From the NCBI RefSeq assembly GCF_900143275.1, contig NZ_FSRO01000001.1:1356116-1420115 (forward strand): a stretch of DNA of 64,000 nt, in the 5' to 3' direction. The position numbers were made by a program, and so were the translations under genes. The notes under the pieces were generated by a model that saw nothing but the letters and a program-made list of their open reading frames with translations, was not told the origin of the DNA and made no database searches. Each line of letters starts with the position of its first letter. Position 1 is the first letter of the stretch. This DNA comes from Nitrosomonas cryotolerans ATCC 49181. GTDB lineage: Bacteria; Pseudomonadota; Gammaproteobacteria; Burkholderiales; Nitrosomonadaceae. This document shows, piece by piece, positions 11,744 through 21,099 of this stretch.

Positions 11744-12006
11744 ACGACATGTCCTGGTTCACCATATTTTCTACTGTAGGTGCGGCGCTTGCTGTTGCGA
11801 TCGGTATGATGTTTCCAGCATTGGCAATGGGTCGCGCAATTAGCCAAGCACTGGATGCAATCGCGCGGCAGCCGGAAGCTGAAAAATCGATTATGCGTAC
11901 TTTGTTTGTTGGCCTCGCCATGATTGAGTCACTCGCGATTTATGTACTGGTGATTGTGCTGATCATTCTATTTCGTAATCCTTTGCTGGAATACCTGGTT
12001 AAATAG
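11740..12006 (+). CDS. atpE: N-type ATP synthase subunit c
   Basis: The rotor-ring subunit, 88 residues, two helices joined by the ARQPEA loop. The ion-binding carboxylate is the Glu in helix 2 (AMIESLAIY). Aligned on ARQP with Na+-specific c subunits, the ES pair and the Tyr are kept, but the position of Gln32 is Met and Thr67 is Leu. Sodium specificity, expected for many N-ATPases, is therefore not assured, and protons may be the coupling ion. It has a good GGAAGGAG site and overlaps atpB by four bases. Confidence 0.92.
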   Translation: MNDMSWFTIFSTVGAALAVAIGMMFPALAMGRAISQALDAIARQPEAEKSIMRTLFVGLAMIESLAIYVLVIVLIILFRNPLLEYLVK

Positions 12007-12017
12007 GGGTTAAGAAC

Positions 12018-12764
12018 GTGGATTTTGACTGGACGACTTTTATTCTTGAAATAATTAATTTCCTGATTCTTGTCTGGATTTTAAAACGATTTCTATATCA
12101 GCCTGTCCTTGACGTTATCGCCCGTCGCCGTATGGGTATTGAGAAAGCACTGGCTGACGCCCATCGTATTGAAGCCGAAGCGAGTGAACTGAAACAGAAA
12201 AATGAACAACGTTTGATCGAATGGGAAGCTGAAAAAGAAGCGGCTCAGGCGCGTCTAATGGCTGAGTTGGCTGCGATACGCGAAAGAAAAATGGCCGAAC
12301 TAGAGGCTAAAATCGCAGAAGAGGTTGAGCGGCGTCGTGTTTTAAATGAACGCGCCCGACTTGATTTTGAATACATGATGGAGGAAAAGGGTATTGCGCA
12401 AGGTGCGCTATTTTCTACCAAATTACTTTCCAGGCTGGCTTCGCCGGAATTGGAAGCGCAGCTATATGCACTGTTGCTGGAAGATTTACATCGCCTCGGT
12501 AAAGAAAATAAACGGGCCGTAACTGAGGCTGCTGCGGTGCCTGGGTTACAGATTAAAGTCCAGAGCGCATTCCCGTTGGAACATAATAAGCAGGCGGAAT
12601 TATCTCATTCTCTGGCAGAGGTAATCGGCAGGATGCTACCGACTAGATATGAGATTAATCCGGAATTAATTGCAGGGTTTCAAATAGAAATTGGTCCCTG
12701 GATTTTTCATGCAAATTTGCACAATGAATTGAAATTTTTCAGTGGTGCACTGCAGCATGCCTGA
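12018..12764 (+). CDS. atpF: N-type ATP synthase subunit b with delta-like C-terminus
   Basis: The peripheral stalk, 248 residues. One N-terminal membrane helix ([18 protein letters not shown]) is followed by a long charged coiled coil (about 35-120). The C-terminal 60 residues (VQSAFPL, then [19 protein letters not shown]) resemble the end of the F1 delta subunit. Since no atpH is present, this gene probably supplies both functions, as described for N-ATPases. It starts with GTG at 12018 after AGGGGTTAAGAAC. Confidence 0.88.
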   Translation: MDFDWTTFILEIINFLILVWILKRFLYQPVLDVIARRRMGIEKALADAHRIEAEASELKQKNEQRLIEWEAEKEAAQARLMAELAAIRERKMAELEAKIAEEVERRRVLNERARLDFEYMMEEKGIAQGALFSTKLLSRLASPELEAQLYALLLEDLHRLGKENKRAVTEAAAVPGLQIKVQSAFPLEHNKQAELSHSLAEVIGRMLPTRYEINPELIAGFQIEIGPWIFHANLHNELKFFSGALQHA

Positions 12765-14244
12765 TAATGTGATGGTATCTACTGATTCACAGGCCGATTC
12801 GCCTTTGGCAAAACAGGCGGTGTGGCTGTCAGATTATCAGTATGGCTTACGTTTATCGGAACAGGGTACGGTTATTTCCGTGGGAGATGGCATTGCCTGG
12901 ATCGACGGATTGCCCTCAGCTTGTATGGACGAGGTAATCAATCTGGAAGATGGTAGTAGTGCGTTGGTTTTTCATCTTGCACATGATCGTGTGGGTGCAA
13001 TATTGTTGCGTCAGACTAAGCAGTTAGCTGCGGGCACTTCAGTTTATCTGACAGGCGAGCGCTTGAGTATCGGTGTTGGAAATGGCTTATTAGGCCGCGT
13101 GATTGATCCATTAGGCGTACCGCTTGACAGCGCCGGATCTATTTCATTTACCGCACATCGAAAATTAGATGTCCGTTCACCGCCAATAATTGCACGTGAT
13201 TTCGTAGTGCAGCCGATGTATACCGGCAATAAAATCGTTGATACGCTGATCCCCATTGGTAAGGGACAACGTCAGCTGATTATCGGGGACAACGGCTGTG
13301 GCAAGAGCGCATTAGCAATTGATGCGGTTATTAACCAGCGGGGTAAGAATGTTTTTTGTGTTTATGTCCTGATTGGCCAGAAGCGCTCTGCCGTTGTAAA
13401 TACCATTGAAACTTTGCGTCGTGAGAGCGCTTTAGCTTATACCACAGTGCTGGTGGCAGAAGCGACGGCTATGTCGGGGCTGAAATATCTGGCACCGTTT
13501 GCTGGCTGTGCTGTGGCTGAAGGCTGGATGGCAACAGGACAGGATACTTTGATTGTATATGATGATTTAAGTACGCATGCACGCAGTTATCGTGAACTTT
13601 CACTGCTTTTACGCAGACCTCCGGGCCGAGAAGCTTATCCTGGCGATATATTTTATCTCCATTCTCGATTACTGGAGCGCTCCACGTGTTTGTCGGCTAG
13701 AGAGGGCGGTGGTAGCATGACTGCATTGCCCATAGTTGAAACGGAGCAAGGCGAAATTGCTTCATATATTCCTACGAACTTAATTTCGATTACTGATGGT
13801 CAGATTTATTTTGACCACCAGTTATTTGTCCGCGGTTTTTTGCCAGCGATTGATGTAACGCGTTCGGTGTCACGTATTGGCGGTAATGCACAACACCCGA
13901 ATATTAAGAAAGAAGCGGGACGTATGAAACTGGATTATTTGCAGTTTCTTGAGCTAGAAGTATTTACCCGTTTTGGTTCGCGGCTGGAAGCGGGCATGGA
14001 AGCACGTATACGGCGTGGACAGGTACTACGGGAGATGCTTAAACAGGAACTGCTCACGCCGTTGACGATTGAATTTCAGATGGCTTGGTTAGTAGCATAT
14101 AACGAGGGATTGTTTGATCAAATTGAATTAGAGCAGGTGAGTGCATATTTGATAAAACTACAGGAGCTCGTTGAACGCGCCAGTTTAAGTATTGAAGAGG
14201 GACGGGATCAGTGGAAAATTCTACTTCACGCCTGGTTAAAATAG
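12757..14244 (+). CDS. atpA: N-type ATP synthase subunit alpha
   Basis: The non-catalytic nucleotide-binding subunit of F1, about 495 residues. The Walker A equivalent is GDNGCGKSA, Walker B is LIVYDDLS, and [10 protein letters not shown] carries the arginine finger that completes the catalytic site on beta. The open frame extends to a GTG at 12742. The ATG at 12757 overlaps the atpF stop and is preferred, with ATG 12772 possible. Sequence identity to the housekeeping alpha is visibly low at the N-terminus, as usual for N-ATPases. Confidence 0.92.
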   Translation: MPDNVMVSTDSQADSPLAKQAVWLSDYQYGLRLSEQGTVISVGDGIAWIDGLPSACMDEVINLEDGSSALVFHLAHDRVGAILLRQTKQLAAGTSVYLTGERLSIGVGNGLLGRVIDPLGVPLDSAGSISFTAHRKLDVRSPPIIARDFVVQPMYTGNKIVDTLIPIGKGQRQLIIGDNGCGKSALAIDAVINQRGKNVFCVYVLIGQKRSAVVNTIETLRRESALAYTTVLVAEATAMSGLKYLAPFAGCAVAEGWMATGQDTLIVYDDLSTHARSYRELSLLLRRPPGREAYPGDIFYLHSRLLERSTCLSAREGGGSMTALPIVETEQGEIASYIPTNLISITDGQIYFDHQLFVRGFLPAIDVTRSVSRIGGNAQHPNIKKEAGRMKLDYLQFLELEVFTRFGSRLEAGMEARIRRGQVLREMLKQELLTPLTIEFQMAWLVAYNEGLFDQIELEQVSAYLIKLQELVERASLSIEEGRDQWKILLHAWLK

Positions 14245-14251
14245 AGCTGTA

Positions 14252-15124
14252 ATGAGTAAGCGACGCGAAGTGAAGGAGCGACTGGCAACGCTGGATGAGA
14301 TCGACGGTATTATGAGTGCGATGAAGAATCTGGCTCTGCTTGAAATTCATAAGCTAGAAACTTTCTCGGCCACACAACATCGTGCAGTAGCCAGTATTGA
14401 ATCGGCCGCACAGGATTTGTTGGCTTTCTATCCACAAATGTACAGGTCCGCAGATGATTTACAGCAACTCTGGATTATTATTGGTTCAGAGCGTGGTTTT
14501 TGCGGTAATTTCAATGAATCTTTGCTGCAGTTTCTGAATATGAATGCGCCGCAGGCTGATACATTGTTATTGGCAGTAGGGCGCCGGCTGGAAGCCAAGT
14601 TGCACGATGATGCGCGGATTAGCGATTTTATCGCAGGTCATAGTGTAGCAGAGGAAGTCCCTGTTACTTTACTGCGTCTGAGCGCGGTATTAAACCGATT
14701 GCAGCGACAACTAGAGCTGGCAAAGATAGCCTGCATCAGTGTAGTTTATTATGATAATAAAAGTGATCAGATTAGGTTGCGTCAATTGCTGCCGTTGACG
14801 ACGCTTGACACAAAATCAGCTTATTCTCATCCGCCTCAATTAAATCTGGAACCCTCGTTATTTCTTTCTGAACTAACCGATCAGTATTTGTATGCTGTAT
14901 TGCATGAAGTATTTTATTCCTCGTTAATGATGGAAAATCATAAGCGATTAGAGCACATGGATAGAGCCATTCACCGTTTAAAGAAAGATGAAGCCAGGCT
15001 ACGTTTACGATACAACAGATTACGCCAGGAAGAAATTATCGAAGAAATCGAAATTATTATGCTGAGCGTAGAAGCATTGTCTGATGATGAGTCCAGGCCT
15101 GCAGTTTCGAGACCATCTTTTTAG
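14252..15124 (+). CDS. atpG: N-type ATP synthase subunit gamma
   Basis: The central rotor shaft, 290 residues. The N-terminal helix (REVKERLATLDEIDGIMSAM) and a C-terminal helix that begins near YAVLHEVFYSSLMMENHKR form the coiled coil, with a Rossmann-like middle containing GSERGFCGNFNE. The middle is typical, while the C-terminal tail is longer and more acidic than in housekeeping gamma. It starts 7 bases after atpA and ends the ATPase operon. Confidence 0.9.
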   Translation: MSKRREVKERLATLDEIDGIMSAMKNLALLEIHKLETFSATQHRAVASIESAAQDLLAFYPQMYRSADDLQQLWIIIGSERGFCGNFNESLLQFLNMNAPQADTLLLAVGRRLEAKLHDDARISDFIAGHSVAEEVPVTLLRLSAVLNRLQRQLELAKIACISVVYYDNKSDQIRLRQLLPLTTLDTKSAYSHPPQLNLEPSLFLSELTDQYLYAVLHEVFYSSLMMENHKRLEHMDRAIHRLKKDEARLRLRYNRLRQEEIIEEIEIIMLSVEALSDDESRPAVSRPSF

Positions 15125-15128
15125 TCAT

Positions 15129-15563
15129 ATGACTGCTTTATCTGTTCGTCTGAGGCCTTCGACACGACTGACAGCCATACTTAGTATGGCGCATGGTATT
15201 GCATTTGTTTTAGTATGCCTGCTCCCACTACCGATGAGTATTCAACTGATCGGAGCAGCAGCGCTGGCGTGTAGTTTGGCTTTCAATCTGGGGCGGTATG
15301 GCTTGCTTAATACGGCTGGGGCAATAGTGGCTTTCGAGCTATCTGATGAGTTACGATGTACACTTGAAACTCGTTGTGGTCGATTGATGGTCTGTACTAT
15401 TCTAGCCAACACCTTTGTTGCTTCTTACCTGATTGTCATGAACCTAAAACCCGATAATTGTTTTTTTTCGCGCAGTATCGTAATTCTGCCGGATGGGATT
15501 GATGCAGAAGAATTCAGGCAATTACGTGTATTGTTACGTTGGAAATGGAAAAATAGAAATTAG
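15129..15563 (+). CDS. YgfX-like membrane protein
   Basis: A 144-residue protein starting with LRPSTRL, then two adjacent membrane helices (about 20-60), and ending in SIVILPDGIDAEEFRQLRVLLRWK, the block that marks the YgfX/CptA family. E. coli YgfX is a membrane protein proposed to be a toxin that affects cell shape. The frame is open from 15084 inside atpG. I place the start at 15129, where the family N-terminus begins, though no clear ribosome-binding site decides it. The proximity to atpG suggests co-transcription. The stop lies in the target duplication of a MITE. Confidence 0.7.
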   Translation: MTALSVRLRPSTRLTAILSMAHGIAFVLVCLLPLPMSIQLIGAAALACSLAFNLGRYGLLNTAGAIVAFELSDELRCTLETRCGRLMVCTILANTFVASYLIVMNLKPDNCFFSRSIVILPDGIDAEEFRQLRVLLRWKWKNRN

Positions 15564-15652
15564 GAGACCTTTGCAAAACCCCAATAGTTGAAAAATTAGC
15601 CCTTTATAATCAATAGCCAAAAACTTCTGGTGAGGGCTTTTGCAAAAGTCTC
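15564..15652 (+). mobile_element. 89-bp MITE, family A, copy 2
   Basis: Near-consensus copy with ends GAGACCTTTGCAAAAC and CTTTTGCAAAAGTCTC. It is flanked by ATTAG on both sides (15559-15563 and 15653-15657), a 5-bp target duplication. It sits directly after the ygfX-like stop codon, where its inverted-repeat ends could fold in the transcript. Confidence 0.92.
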
Positions 15653-15916
15653 ATTAGGTCTGAATATAATCGTGGGGGTATTAATGTATTGTAGGTAATA
15701 GGATAGAGATCAATTGTTTTCTTTATGGTTATTATTTTTTTGTTACCCGGATTATAAACTGAGAGCGATATTTCCTGTTATTAAATTTTCATGTATAGGG
15801 TATAGGACAGATACGTTTAAAAATCCGATTAGTGTCATTTAGCAATCTTGTAATGGCCGTGATGATAGGATCACTCGACAGTATCCAATATGAGTAACTA
15901 AATTAATAGAGAATCT
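15653..15916. other. intergenic region before the three-gene flavin/diiron operon
   Basis: No gene. It must contain the promoter of the operon starting at 15917. No operator was recognised. Confidence 0.4.
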
Positions 15917-17035
15917 ATGGCTGAGTATTTTAATATCGTTGAAGAAATTGCAACAGGAATTGTAGCAACAGCTGCGCCTGAGATTGACAAGAAAGGCCTA
16001 TTTCCGCAGTTAACGATTGATGCACTGCGTGATGCCGGATTGCTTGGATTGATTAGCGCCAGAGATATGGGAGGGATGGGAGAAGGACCTCGCGCTGCTG
16101 CAATGGTTGTTGAACGTTTTGCGCGCGAATGTGGATCGACGGCAATGATTCTGTGCATGCATTTTGCAGCAGCGGGGGTTGTCGAGAAATATGGCTCGGA
16201 GGAAGTGCGCAGGCAGTTCGCAGAGGGGAAACACCTAGGTACATTGGCTTTCTCGGAGACGGGATCGCGCAGTTATTTTTGGGCGCCAGTGGGTACAGCT
16301 GTGCGCGGCGAGCATGATATTTACTTGAATGGAAAGAAAAGCTGGGTCACGTCAGCTCATCATGCGACATTGTACGTGTGGTCGAGTAAGCCTATTGCTG
16401 CTAAAGGCGCAAGCACGCTCTGGCTGGTCCCGAGAAATAGCAGGGGTATTTCGGCACCGGATAGTTTCGATGGTCTGGGGTTACGCGGCAATGACTCGAC
16501 ACCCGTCACGGCTGATGATGTTAGAGTGTCTGAGAACAATATGCTTGGGAAGGATGGCGAAGGTCTCACAATTATGTTGGATACGGTGCTGCCGCTATTT
16601 AATGTGATGACCGCGGCAGCCGGGATCGGATTGATGGAAGGGGCAACAACTGCTGCGTGCAAACACGCATCGGATACATGTTATGAGCACCTTGATTCAG
16701 TGTTATGCGATCTGCCTACAATTCGAGCATATCTGGCGCGGATGCGGATCGCTACTGATCAAACACGTTGCTTGTGGCTGGATACGCTTGATGCCATAGA
16801 AACGAATCGGGAGGATGCGATGCTGCGTGTACTGGAATGTAAGGCGGCAGCCGGCGAATCTGCGACTCAGGTACTGGATACAGCGATGCGGGTTTGTGGT
16901 GGTGCTGCATTTCGGCGCGAAGTGGGTGTGGAACGACGCTTTCGTGATGCTCGTGCCGGTACGGTGATGGCACCAACCACGGATCAATTATATGATTTTA
17001 TCGGTAAAACCATTTGTGGCTTGCCGATCTTCTGA
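15917..17035 (+). CDS. acyl-CoA-dehydrogenase-like flavoprotein
   Basis: A 372-residue protein with the acyl-CoA dehydrogenase fold: an N-terminal helical domain, a beta domain with the FSETGSRS flavin-binding block and WVTSAHHA, and a C-terminal four-helix domain ending VERRFRDARAGTVMAPTTDQ. In true dehydrogenases the last block reads ..RDAR...I.EGT.., with a catalytic Glu in some subfamilies. Here AP stands in place of EG. That suggests a flavin monooxygenase (DszC-type) or another non-dehydrogenase role, which is an inference. It is the first gene of a tight operon with a PhnD-like protein (11-base gap) and a TusA-diiron fusion. No acyl-CoA metabolism genes are nearby. Substrate unknown. 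Confidence 0.8.
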   Translation: MAEYFNIVEEIATGIVATAAPEIDKKGLFPQLTIDALRDAGLLGLISARDMGGMGEGPRAAAMVVERFARECGSTAMILCMHFAAAGVVEKYGSEEVRRQFAEGKHLGTLAFSETGSRSYFWAPVGTAVRGEHDIYLNGKKSWVTSAHHATLYVWSSKPIAAKGASTLWLVPRNSRGISAPDSFDGLGLRGNDSTPVTADDVRVSENNMLGKDGEGLTIMLDTVLPLFNVMTAAAGIGLMEGATTAACKHASDTCYEHLDSVLCDLPTIRAYLARMRIATDQTRCLWLDTLDAIETNREDAMLRVLECKAAAGESATQVLDTAMRVCGGAAFRREVGVERRFRDARAGTVMAPTTDQLYDFIGKTICGLPIF

Positions 17036-17046
17036 GAGTACAAACA

Positions 17047-17901
17047 ATGTCCAATACATTATTGATCGGGGCGGTTGCGTATGATCCTAAAGTTATCACC
17101 ATCTGGGATGGCTTTCAGAAATGGTTCGCTGCGCATGGATTTGATCTTGACTACATCCTGTATTCAAATTATGAACGACAGGTCGCGGGACAGTTTGCTG
17201 GTCATTATCATGTTGCGTGGAATTCTCCACTGGCATGGTTGCAGACGGAACGCATTGCCGCCCGGGTAGGTCGACAAGTTGAAGCGCTTGCGATGCGTGA
17301 CACCGATTGTGATCTGACCAGTGTCATTGTGGTGCGCAGTGATTCATCGATTGACTCGATTGAAGCTTTGCGTGGTAAAACGGTTGCAGTGGGTGCTTCC
17401 GACTCGCCGCAAGCATCTCTCATTCCATTGATTCATCTGGCGGAAGCTGGACTAGAGCCGGGAAAAGACTTCACTGTGCGCCCGTTTGATGTTTTGGTCG
17501 GCAAGCATGGTGATCATATAGGCGGTGAGCGTGATGCGGCGAAGGCGTTAATTGAAGGCACAGTAGATGCGGCTTGTATGATCGATGGGAACCATCTGTT
17601 GTTTTCAAAAGAAGGTACCTTATCATCGGGTAGTACGCGTATTTTGGCGCAGACTGACGAGTATGATCACTGCAACTTTACGGTACTCGATGGTCCACTC
17701 GAAGATACCATTATGCGTTTTCGTGAGCTGTTGCTGTCCATGTCTTACGACGACCCGACGGTGCGTTCATTGCTGGACCTTGAAGGGTTAAAGGTATGGA
17801 AGCCAGGTCGTACTGAAAAATATGCGCTACTAGCACGCGCCATTGATCGATTTGGGACTGTCGATGCCTTTGTAACCAAATTAAGCAAACAGTGTGCATG
17901 A
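17047..17901 (+). CDS. PhnD/SsuA-like substrate-binding-fold protein without signal peptide
   Basis: A 284-residue periplasmic-binding-protein-II-like sequence (IEALRGKTVAVGASDSPQAS is the characteristic block, followed by GKHGDHIGGERDAAKALIEG). It resembles the phosphonate/sulfonate/thiamine-precursor binding proteins. It has no signal peptide or lipobox, and no permease or ATPase lies nearby, so it probably acts in the cytoplasm as a ligand carrier or an enzyme. Start ATG 17047 lies 11 bases after the flavoprotein gene. Its last four bases (ATGA) overlap the start of the next gene, so the three products are probably made in fixed ratio. Confidence 0.72.
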   Translation: MSNTLLIGAVAYDPKVITIWDGFQKWFAAHGFDLDYILYSNYERQVAGQFAGHYHVAWNSPLAWLQTERIAARVGRQVEALAMRDTDCDLTSVIVVRSDSSIDSIEALRGKTVAVGASDSPQASLIPLIHLAEAGLEPGKDFTVRPFDVLVGKHGDHIGGERDAAKALIEGTVDAACMIDGNHLLFSKEGTLSSGSTRILAQTDEYDHCNFTVLDGPLEDTIMRFRELLLSMSYDDPTVRSLLDLEGLKVWKPGRTEKYALLARAIDRFGTVDAFVTKLSKQCA

Positions 17902-19100
17902 TAGAGCGTAAGGTATTTGCAGTTGATCTGGGTAGCCTGGGATTGGATCAAGGTGGTCACCTCATGATAAAACGCGCGTTACGTACGGCACCACGGGCTA
18001 TTCCGGTCGCTGTGCATGGGAATGCGCCAACGCTTGCCGTTCATTTGCGTGCTTGGTGCCGCGTGCAGGGCCATGATATTGAAATTTTGCAGGCTGCCGT
18101 GGATGGTCCCGTGGCATTGATTCACCGTGGCAACGTCGAAGCTGGTCGCTGGCGTGGCGCGACAGCGACGGGAGATGCCAAAGTACCGGCGGCGCATGCA
18201 TCTGCTTACTGGGGACTTGCGGGCCGCAGCGCGACCGTTGAAGCGGGTATGCCAATCTTCGATTTTCCACTCGATACACGTGCCGAAGTTTGGGTTAAGG
18301 AGGCTGCTCGATTGTATGCTCAGGCGGCGGCATCGCAGTGGAATCCTGCCACGGCGATTCCTTGGAATGCATCTTGCGATATTTGTGATGAAGTTGAGGA
18401 TGCGGTTGTGCAGGTCATGACCTATCTCATAGAAAATGAGACCGCAGCGCTAGTAATTCCGGCCCGTTTCGCTTCTCAGGTGCATCCTCATTTTCGTGAG
18501 GTAATGCAGCTTTTAGCTATCCAGGCTGCTGATGAAGCGCGTCACATTGAGGTATTTACGCGGCGTGCCTTGTTAAAACGTTCGAAACTTGGCCTGTCAA
18601 CTGTTGGCGGTCAATCTTCGCTAAAGACGTTGATCGATGAGCCTGATTTTGCACTCTCAGCGATGTTACTGTCAGTGCTTGGAGAAGGTAGTTTTCTGTC
18701 GCTGCTATCGTTTCTGCAACAGCATGCACCCGATCCGATTACACGTGAAATCGCGCGGCTTGTTGGACAAGATGAGGCGCGTCACGTTGCATTTGGTCTT
18801 GCTCACCTCACGCAACATGTACATGAAGAGCCTGCATTGCTTGGACGATTGGCGGATGTTATTGAGCATCGCCATGATGCGCTTATCAATACCGCTGGCC
18901 TCAACGAGGAGGTGTTTGATGCTTTAGTGCTGCTCGCTGCTGGATCATGGGAGCCGGAAGCATTGCGTACTGGATGGGAGAAGGTTCAGGTGCTGATTGC
19001 GGATATGGGTCAGGGACGTATACGCCGCTTACGTAAGATTGGTTTTGATGAGGAGGCCGCGCAAGCGCTATCTGCGCTGCATACGCGTAATTTTATGTAA
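17898..19100 (+). CDS. TusA-like domain fused to a ferritin-like diiron domain
   Basis: A 400-residue protein of two parts. Residues 25-65 (RALRTAPRAIPVAVHGN..., ending in RVQGHDIEI) resemble a TusA/SirA sulfur-carrier fold, but I see no catalytic CPxP motif. Residues 130-310 form a ferritin-like bundle with a complete carboxylate diiron ligand set: E181, E213 and H216 (DEARH), E263, and E293 and H296 (a second DEARH). Such centres do oxygenation or N-oxidation (AurF-like), desaturation or aldehyde chemistry; the reaction here is unknown. The start ATG 17898 overlaps the preceding stop (ATGA). A GTG at 17892 is also in frame. Last gene of the operon. Confidence 0.75.
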   Translation: MIERKVFAVDLGSLGLDQGGHLMIKRALRTAPRAIPVAVHGNAPTLAVHLRAWCRVQGHDIEILQAAVDGPVALIHRGNVEAGRWRGATATGDAKVPAAHASAYWGLAGRSATVEAGMPIFDFPLDTRAEVWVKEAARLYAQAAASQWNPATAIPWNASCDICDEVEDAVVQVMTYLIENETAALVIPARFASQVHPHFREVMQLLAIQAADEARHIEVFTRRALLKRSKLGLSTVGGQSSLKTLIDEPDFALSAMLLSVLGEGSFLSLLSFLQQHAPDPITREIARLVGQDEARHVAFGLAHLTQHVHEEPALLGRLADVIEHRHDALINTAGLNEEVFDALVLLAAGSWEPEALRTGWEKVQVLIADMGQGRIRRLRKIGFDEEAAQALSALHTRNFM

Positions 19101-19129
19101 CAATCGAGCGTGAGATGCAGGTATATCAA

Positions 19130-19219
19130 GAGACCTTTGCAAAACCCCAATAGTTGAAAAATTAACCTATTTATAATCAATAGTCGAAAATTTCTGGCGA
19201 GGATTTTTGCAAAAGTCTC
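19130..19219 (+). mobile_element. 90-bp MITE, family A, copy 3
   Basis: Starts GAGACCTTTGCAAAAC and ends TTTTTGCAAAAGTCTC. No clear target duplication remains. A family B MITE inserted six bases beyond its right end. Confidence 0.88.
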
Positions 19220-19225
19220 ATTGGA

Positions 19226-19335
19226 AAGACCGCTGCATAACTGTGTTTTTGAGCTTTTCTGATTACTTGCAGCATTGATAAATCAAACACTTAAAAATCT
19301 TATCCAGCCCGAGATAACAGTTATGCAGCGGTCTT
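19226..19335 (+). mobile_element. 110-bp MITE, family B, copy 1
   Basis: Perfect 18-bp terminal inverted repeats AAGACCGCTGCATAACTG / CAGTTATGCAGCGGTCTT around an AT-rich core. Flanked by TTGGA on both sides (19221-19225 and 19336-19340), a perfect 5-bp target duplication. A nearly identical copy lies at 50898-51008. Confidence 0.95.
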
Positions 19336-19525
19336 TTGGATATTTCGGGCTTTGAGAGGCTGTTTTGGAATAGCTTGGAGTTGCGGTCTGATATCTTTTT
19401 GATCTTTTTTTGTTCGTGTTCAGATATGTTGGGGAAAATAGGAACAGCAGAAATTGCTGATATGGTTCATCATGGCATAAATGCATAAAGAATATGCCAT
19501 GATGCGAACGTTTTTGAAATATTTT

Positions 19526-19888
19526 CTAGCGCATTTTCCAGGGCGTATAAGTTGTTTCTCTGTGGAAATTATCCCAGACATATGGCGGCTTAACGATTGG
19601 TGTAGTGGGCACCATGAATGTGACGATATCAACCGCGCCACTTAGGGTGCGTCCGAGCATGTGTACAATCCCAGTAAAAAATCCGGCGGTCACACCATAA
19701 GTCGCGCCTTCTTGTTTACCGGTGACTATCATGGTCTTAGGAATTTCTACAAAGCCAGTGACGACATTGGCAATCCCCATACCGAGTTTTTCACCTACCT
19801 GCCCAGGATAATCATGTGCCATTGCCAGATTGGGTGACAATGAAAACATTACGAATAGTATCAGCAGTGACTTGATAATCTTTTTCAT
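19526..19888 (-). CDS. exosortase-associated protein, TIGR04073-like
   Basis: A 120-residue exported protein. An N-terminal signal peptide (KKIIKSLLILFVMFSLSPNL) ends at AMA, around residue 24. The mature part has GEKLGMGIANVVTGFVEIPK, then a glycine-rich amphipathic helix-like stretch and GAVDIVTFMVPTTPIVKPPY, the pattern of the TIGR04073 family found in genomes with exosortase/EPS systems. Function is unknown. It stands alone. AGGATAATAACC precedes the ATG. No exosortase gene is in the window. Confidence 0.75.
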   Translation of the reverse strand: MKKIIKSLLILFVMFSLSPNLAMAHDYPGQVGEKLGMGIANVVTGFVEIPKTMIVTGKQEGATYGVTAGFFTGIVHMLGRTLSGAVDIVTFMVPTTPIVKPPYVWDNFHRETTYTPWKMR

Positions 19889-20179
19889 TGGTTATTATCC
19901 TATTAAAAATAAAAAGGGTCATCCAGCAGTTATGCCGAGGGACTCGGAAAGATTCAACCGTCAGAAACGGCCAGCCTTGATTCGGATAGCTTCGCAAAAT
20001 GCTAAGAGAATCAAATAATAGATTACCAGAATTACCAGAAATTGATATAAATAACTTATGATTAAGCCAGTAATGGCACTTTTTTAACAGAAAAAATATG
20101 ATATTTTTACTCTGACTATTGCCATGGCTATTGTGTGCATTGCTTTCGGGTTTGGATCAGAAGCAGTTTATAGTATACA
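19889..20179. other. intergenic region with an inverted repeat
   Basis: No gene. TTGATTC ... GAATCAA with inner TAGC ... GCTA (about 19978-20015) could fold into a hairpin. Its role is unclear. Confidence 0.35.
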
Positions 20180-20851
20180 TTAATTTGAAACAGCGCTGTC
20201 TTCCACGATTAATGGAACAAAAGCAACATCAAGGATTGATTCTGTTTTTATTTTCCCCGCTTTATCTTTAGAGGCTAGCATCAGTTCCTGATGCATATAG
20301 GGTAAGCCAATTGGAATAATCATTCGTCCCCCCGATTTGAGTTGATCAAGCAGGTTTTGAGGCATATGAGTGGCGGCGGCTGTTACTATAATTGCATCAA
20401 AGGGTGCTTTTTCCTTCCAGCCATAGTAACCGTCACCACAGCGTACTTTGACGTTCTGATAGCCTAGTTCCTTTAGCCGTCGTTTGGAGGAATCCGCCAA
20501 TTCCAGAATTTTTTCGATGGTAAAGATTTGTTGTGCTAATCGAGCCAGGATGGCTGTTTGATAGCCAGAGCCCGTGCCAATTTCCAGCACAGTATCCTCT
20601 GGTGTAAGATCCAGTAAATCAGTCATGAGTGCGACTATATAAGGCTGTGAGATAGTCTGCCCATGGCCAATCAGTAATGGGCTATTATCATAGGCTTGTT
20701 TTTTATAGTGAGAGGGGAGAAAGGCGGCTCTATCGACTGCCTGAATGGCTTGCATGACACGTTTATCAAAAGCTTCTCTGCCTGTATAAGAAGCCGTACA
20801 TTTCGCTTCCGATCGGATGACATCCAGCATGTTTTCGAGATCTTTACTCAT
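20180..20851 (-). CDS. pcm: protein-L-isoaspartate O-methyltransferase
   Basis: The enzyme methylates abnormal L-isoaspartyl residues using S-adenosylmethionine, starting their repair. The 223-residue protein has the SAM-binding motif I VLEIGTGSGYQTAIL, the upstream GHGQTISQPYIVALMTDLL block diagnostic for the family, and FDAIIVTAAA. Length is normal. It is monocistronic; a MITE lies upstream. Confidence 0.95.
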   Translation of the reverse strand: MSKDLENMLDVIRSEAKCTASYTGREAFDKRVMQAIQAVDRAAFLPSHYKKQAYDNSPLLIGHGQTISQPYIVALMTDLLDLTPEDTVLEIGTGSGYQTAILARLAQQIFTIEKILELADSSKRRLKELGYQNVKVRCGDGYYGWKEKAPFDAIIVTAAATHMPQNLLDQLKSGGRMIIPIGLPYMHQELMLASKDKAGKIKTESILDVAFVPLIVEDSAVSN

Positions 20852-21001
20852 GATATGTTGCCCGGATATTGTTGATATAGCTCTGGTAAAGTGATCAGTG
20901 CTTTTATTATTTACCCATTCGTTAGCTGATGATATTAAAGGCAGTATTCACTCAATAAAAATGGAAACCTGGTGCATTAAGCTAGTCCATACGTAATAAT
21001 C

Positions 21002-21090
21002 GAGGCTTTTGCAAAAGCCTTCACCATAAGTTTTAATCTATTGATTATAAAGGGTTAATTTTTCAACTATTGGGGTTTTGCAAAGGTCTC
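21002..21090 (-). mobile_element. 89-bp MITE, family A, copy 4
   Basis: Inverted orientation relative to copies 1-3. Ends GAGGCTTTTGCAAAAG and TTTTGCAAAGGTCTC, flanked by TAATC on both sides (20997-21001, 21091-21095), a perfect 5-bp target duplication. It separates pcm from the kinase gene. Confidence 0.93.
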
Positions 21091-21099
21091 TAATCAGAT

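Noticed and set aside
16010..18420. several 60-100 codon frames overlapping the flavin/diiron operon
   Set aside because: Antisense or out-of-frame shadows of genes with clear domain matches.
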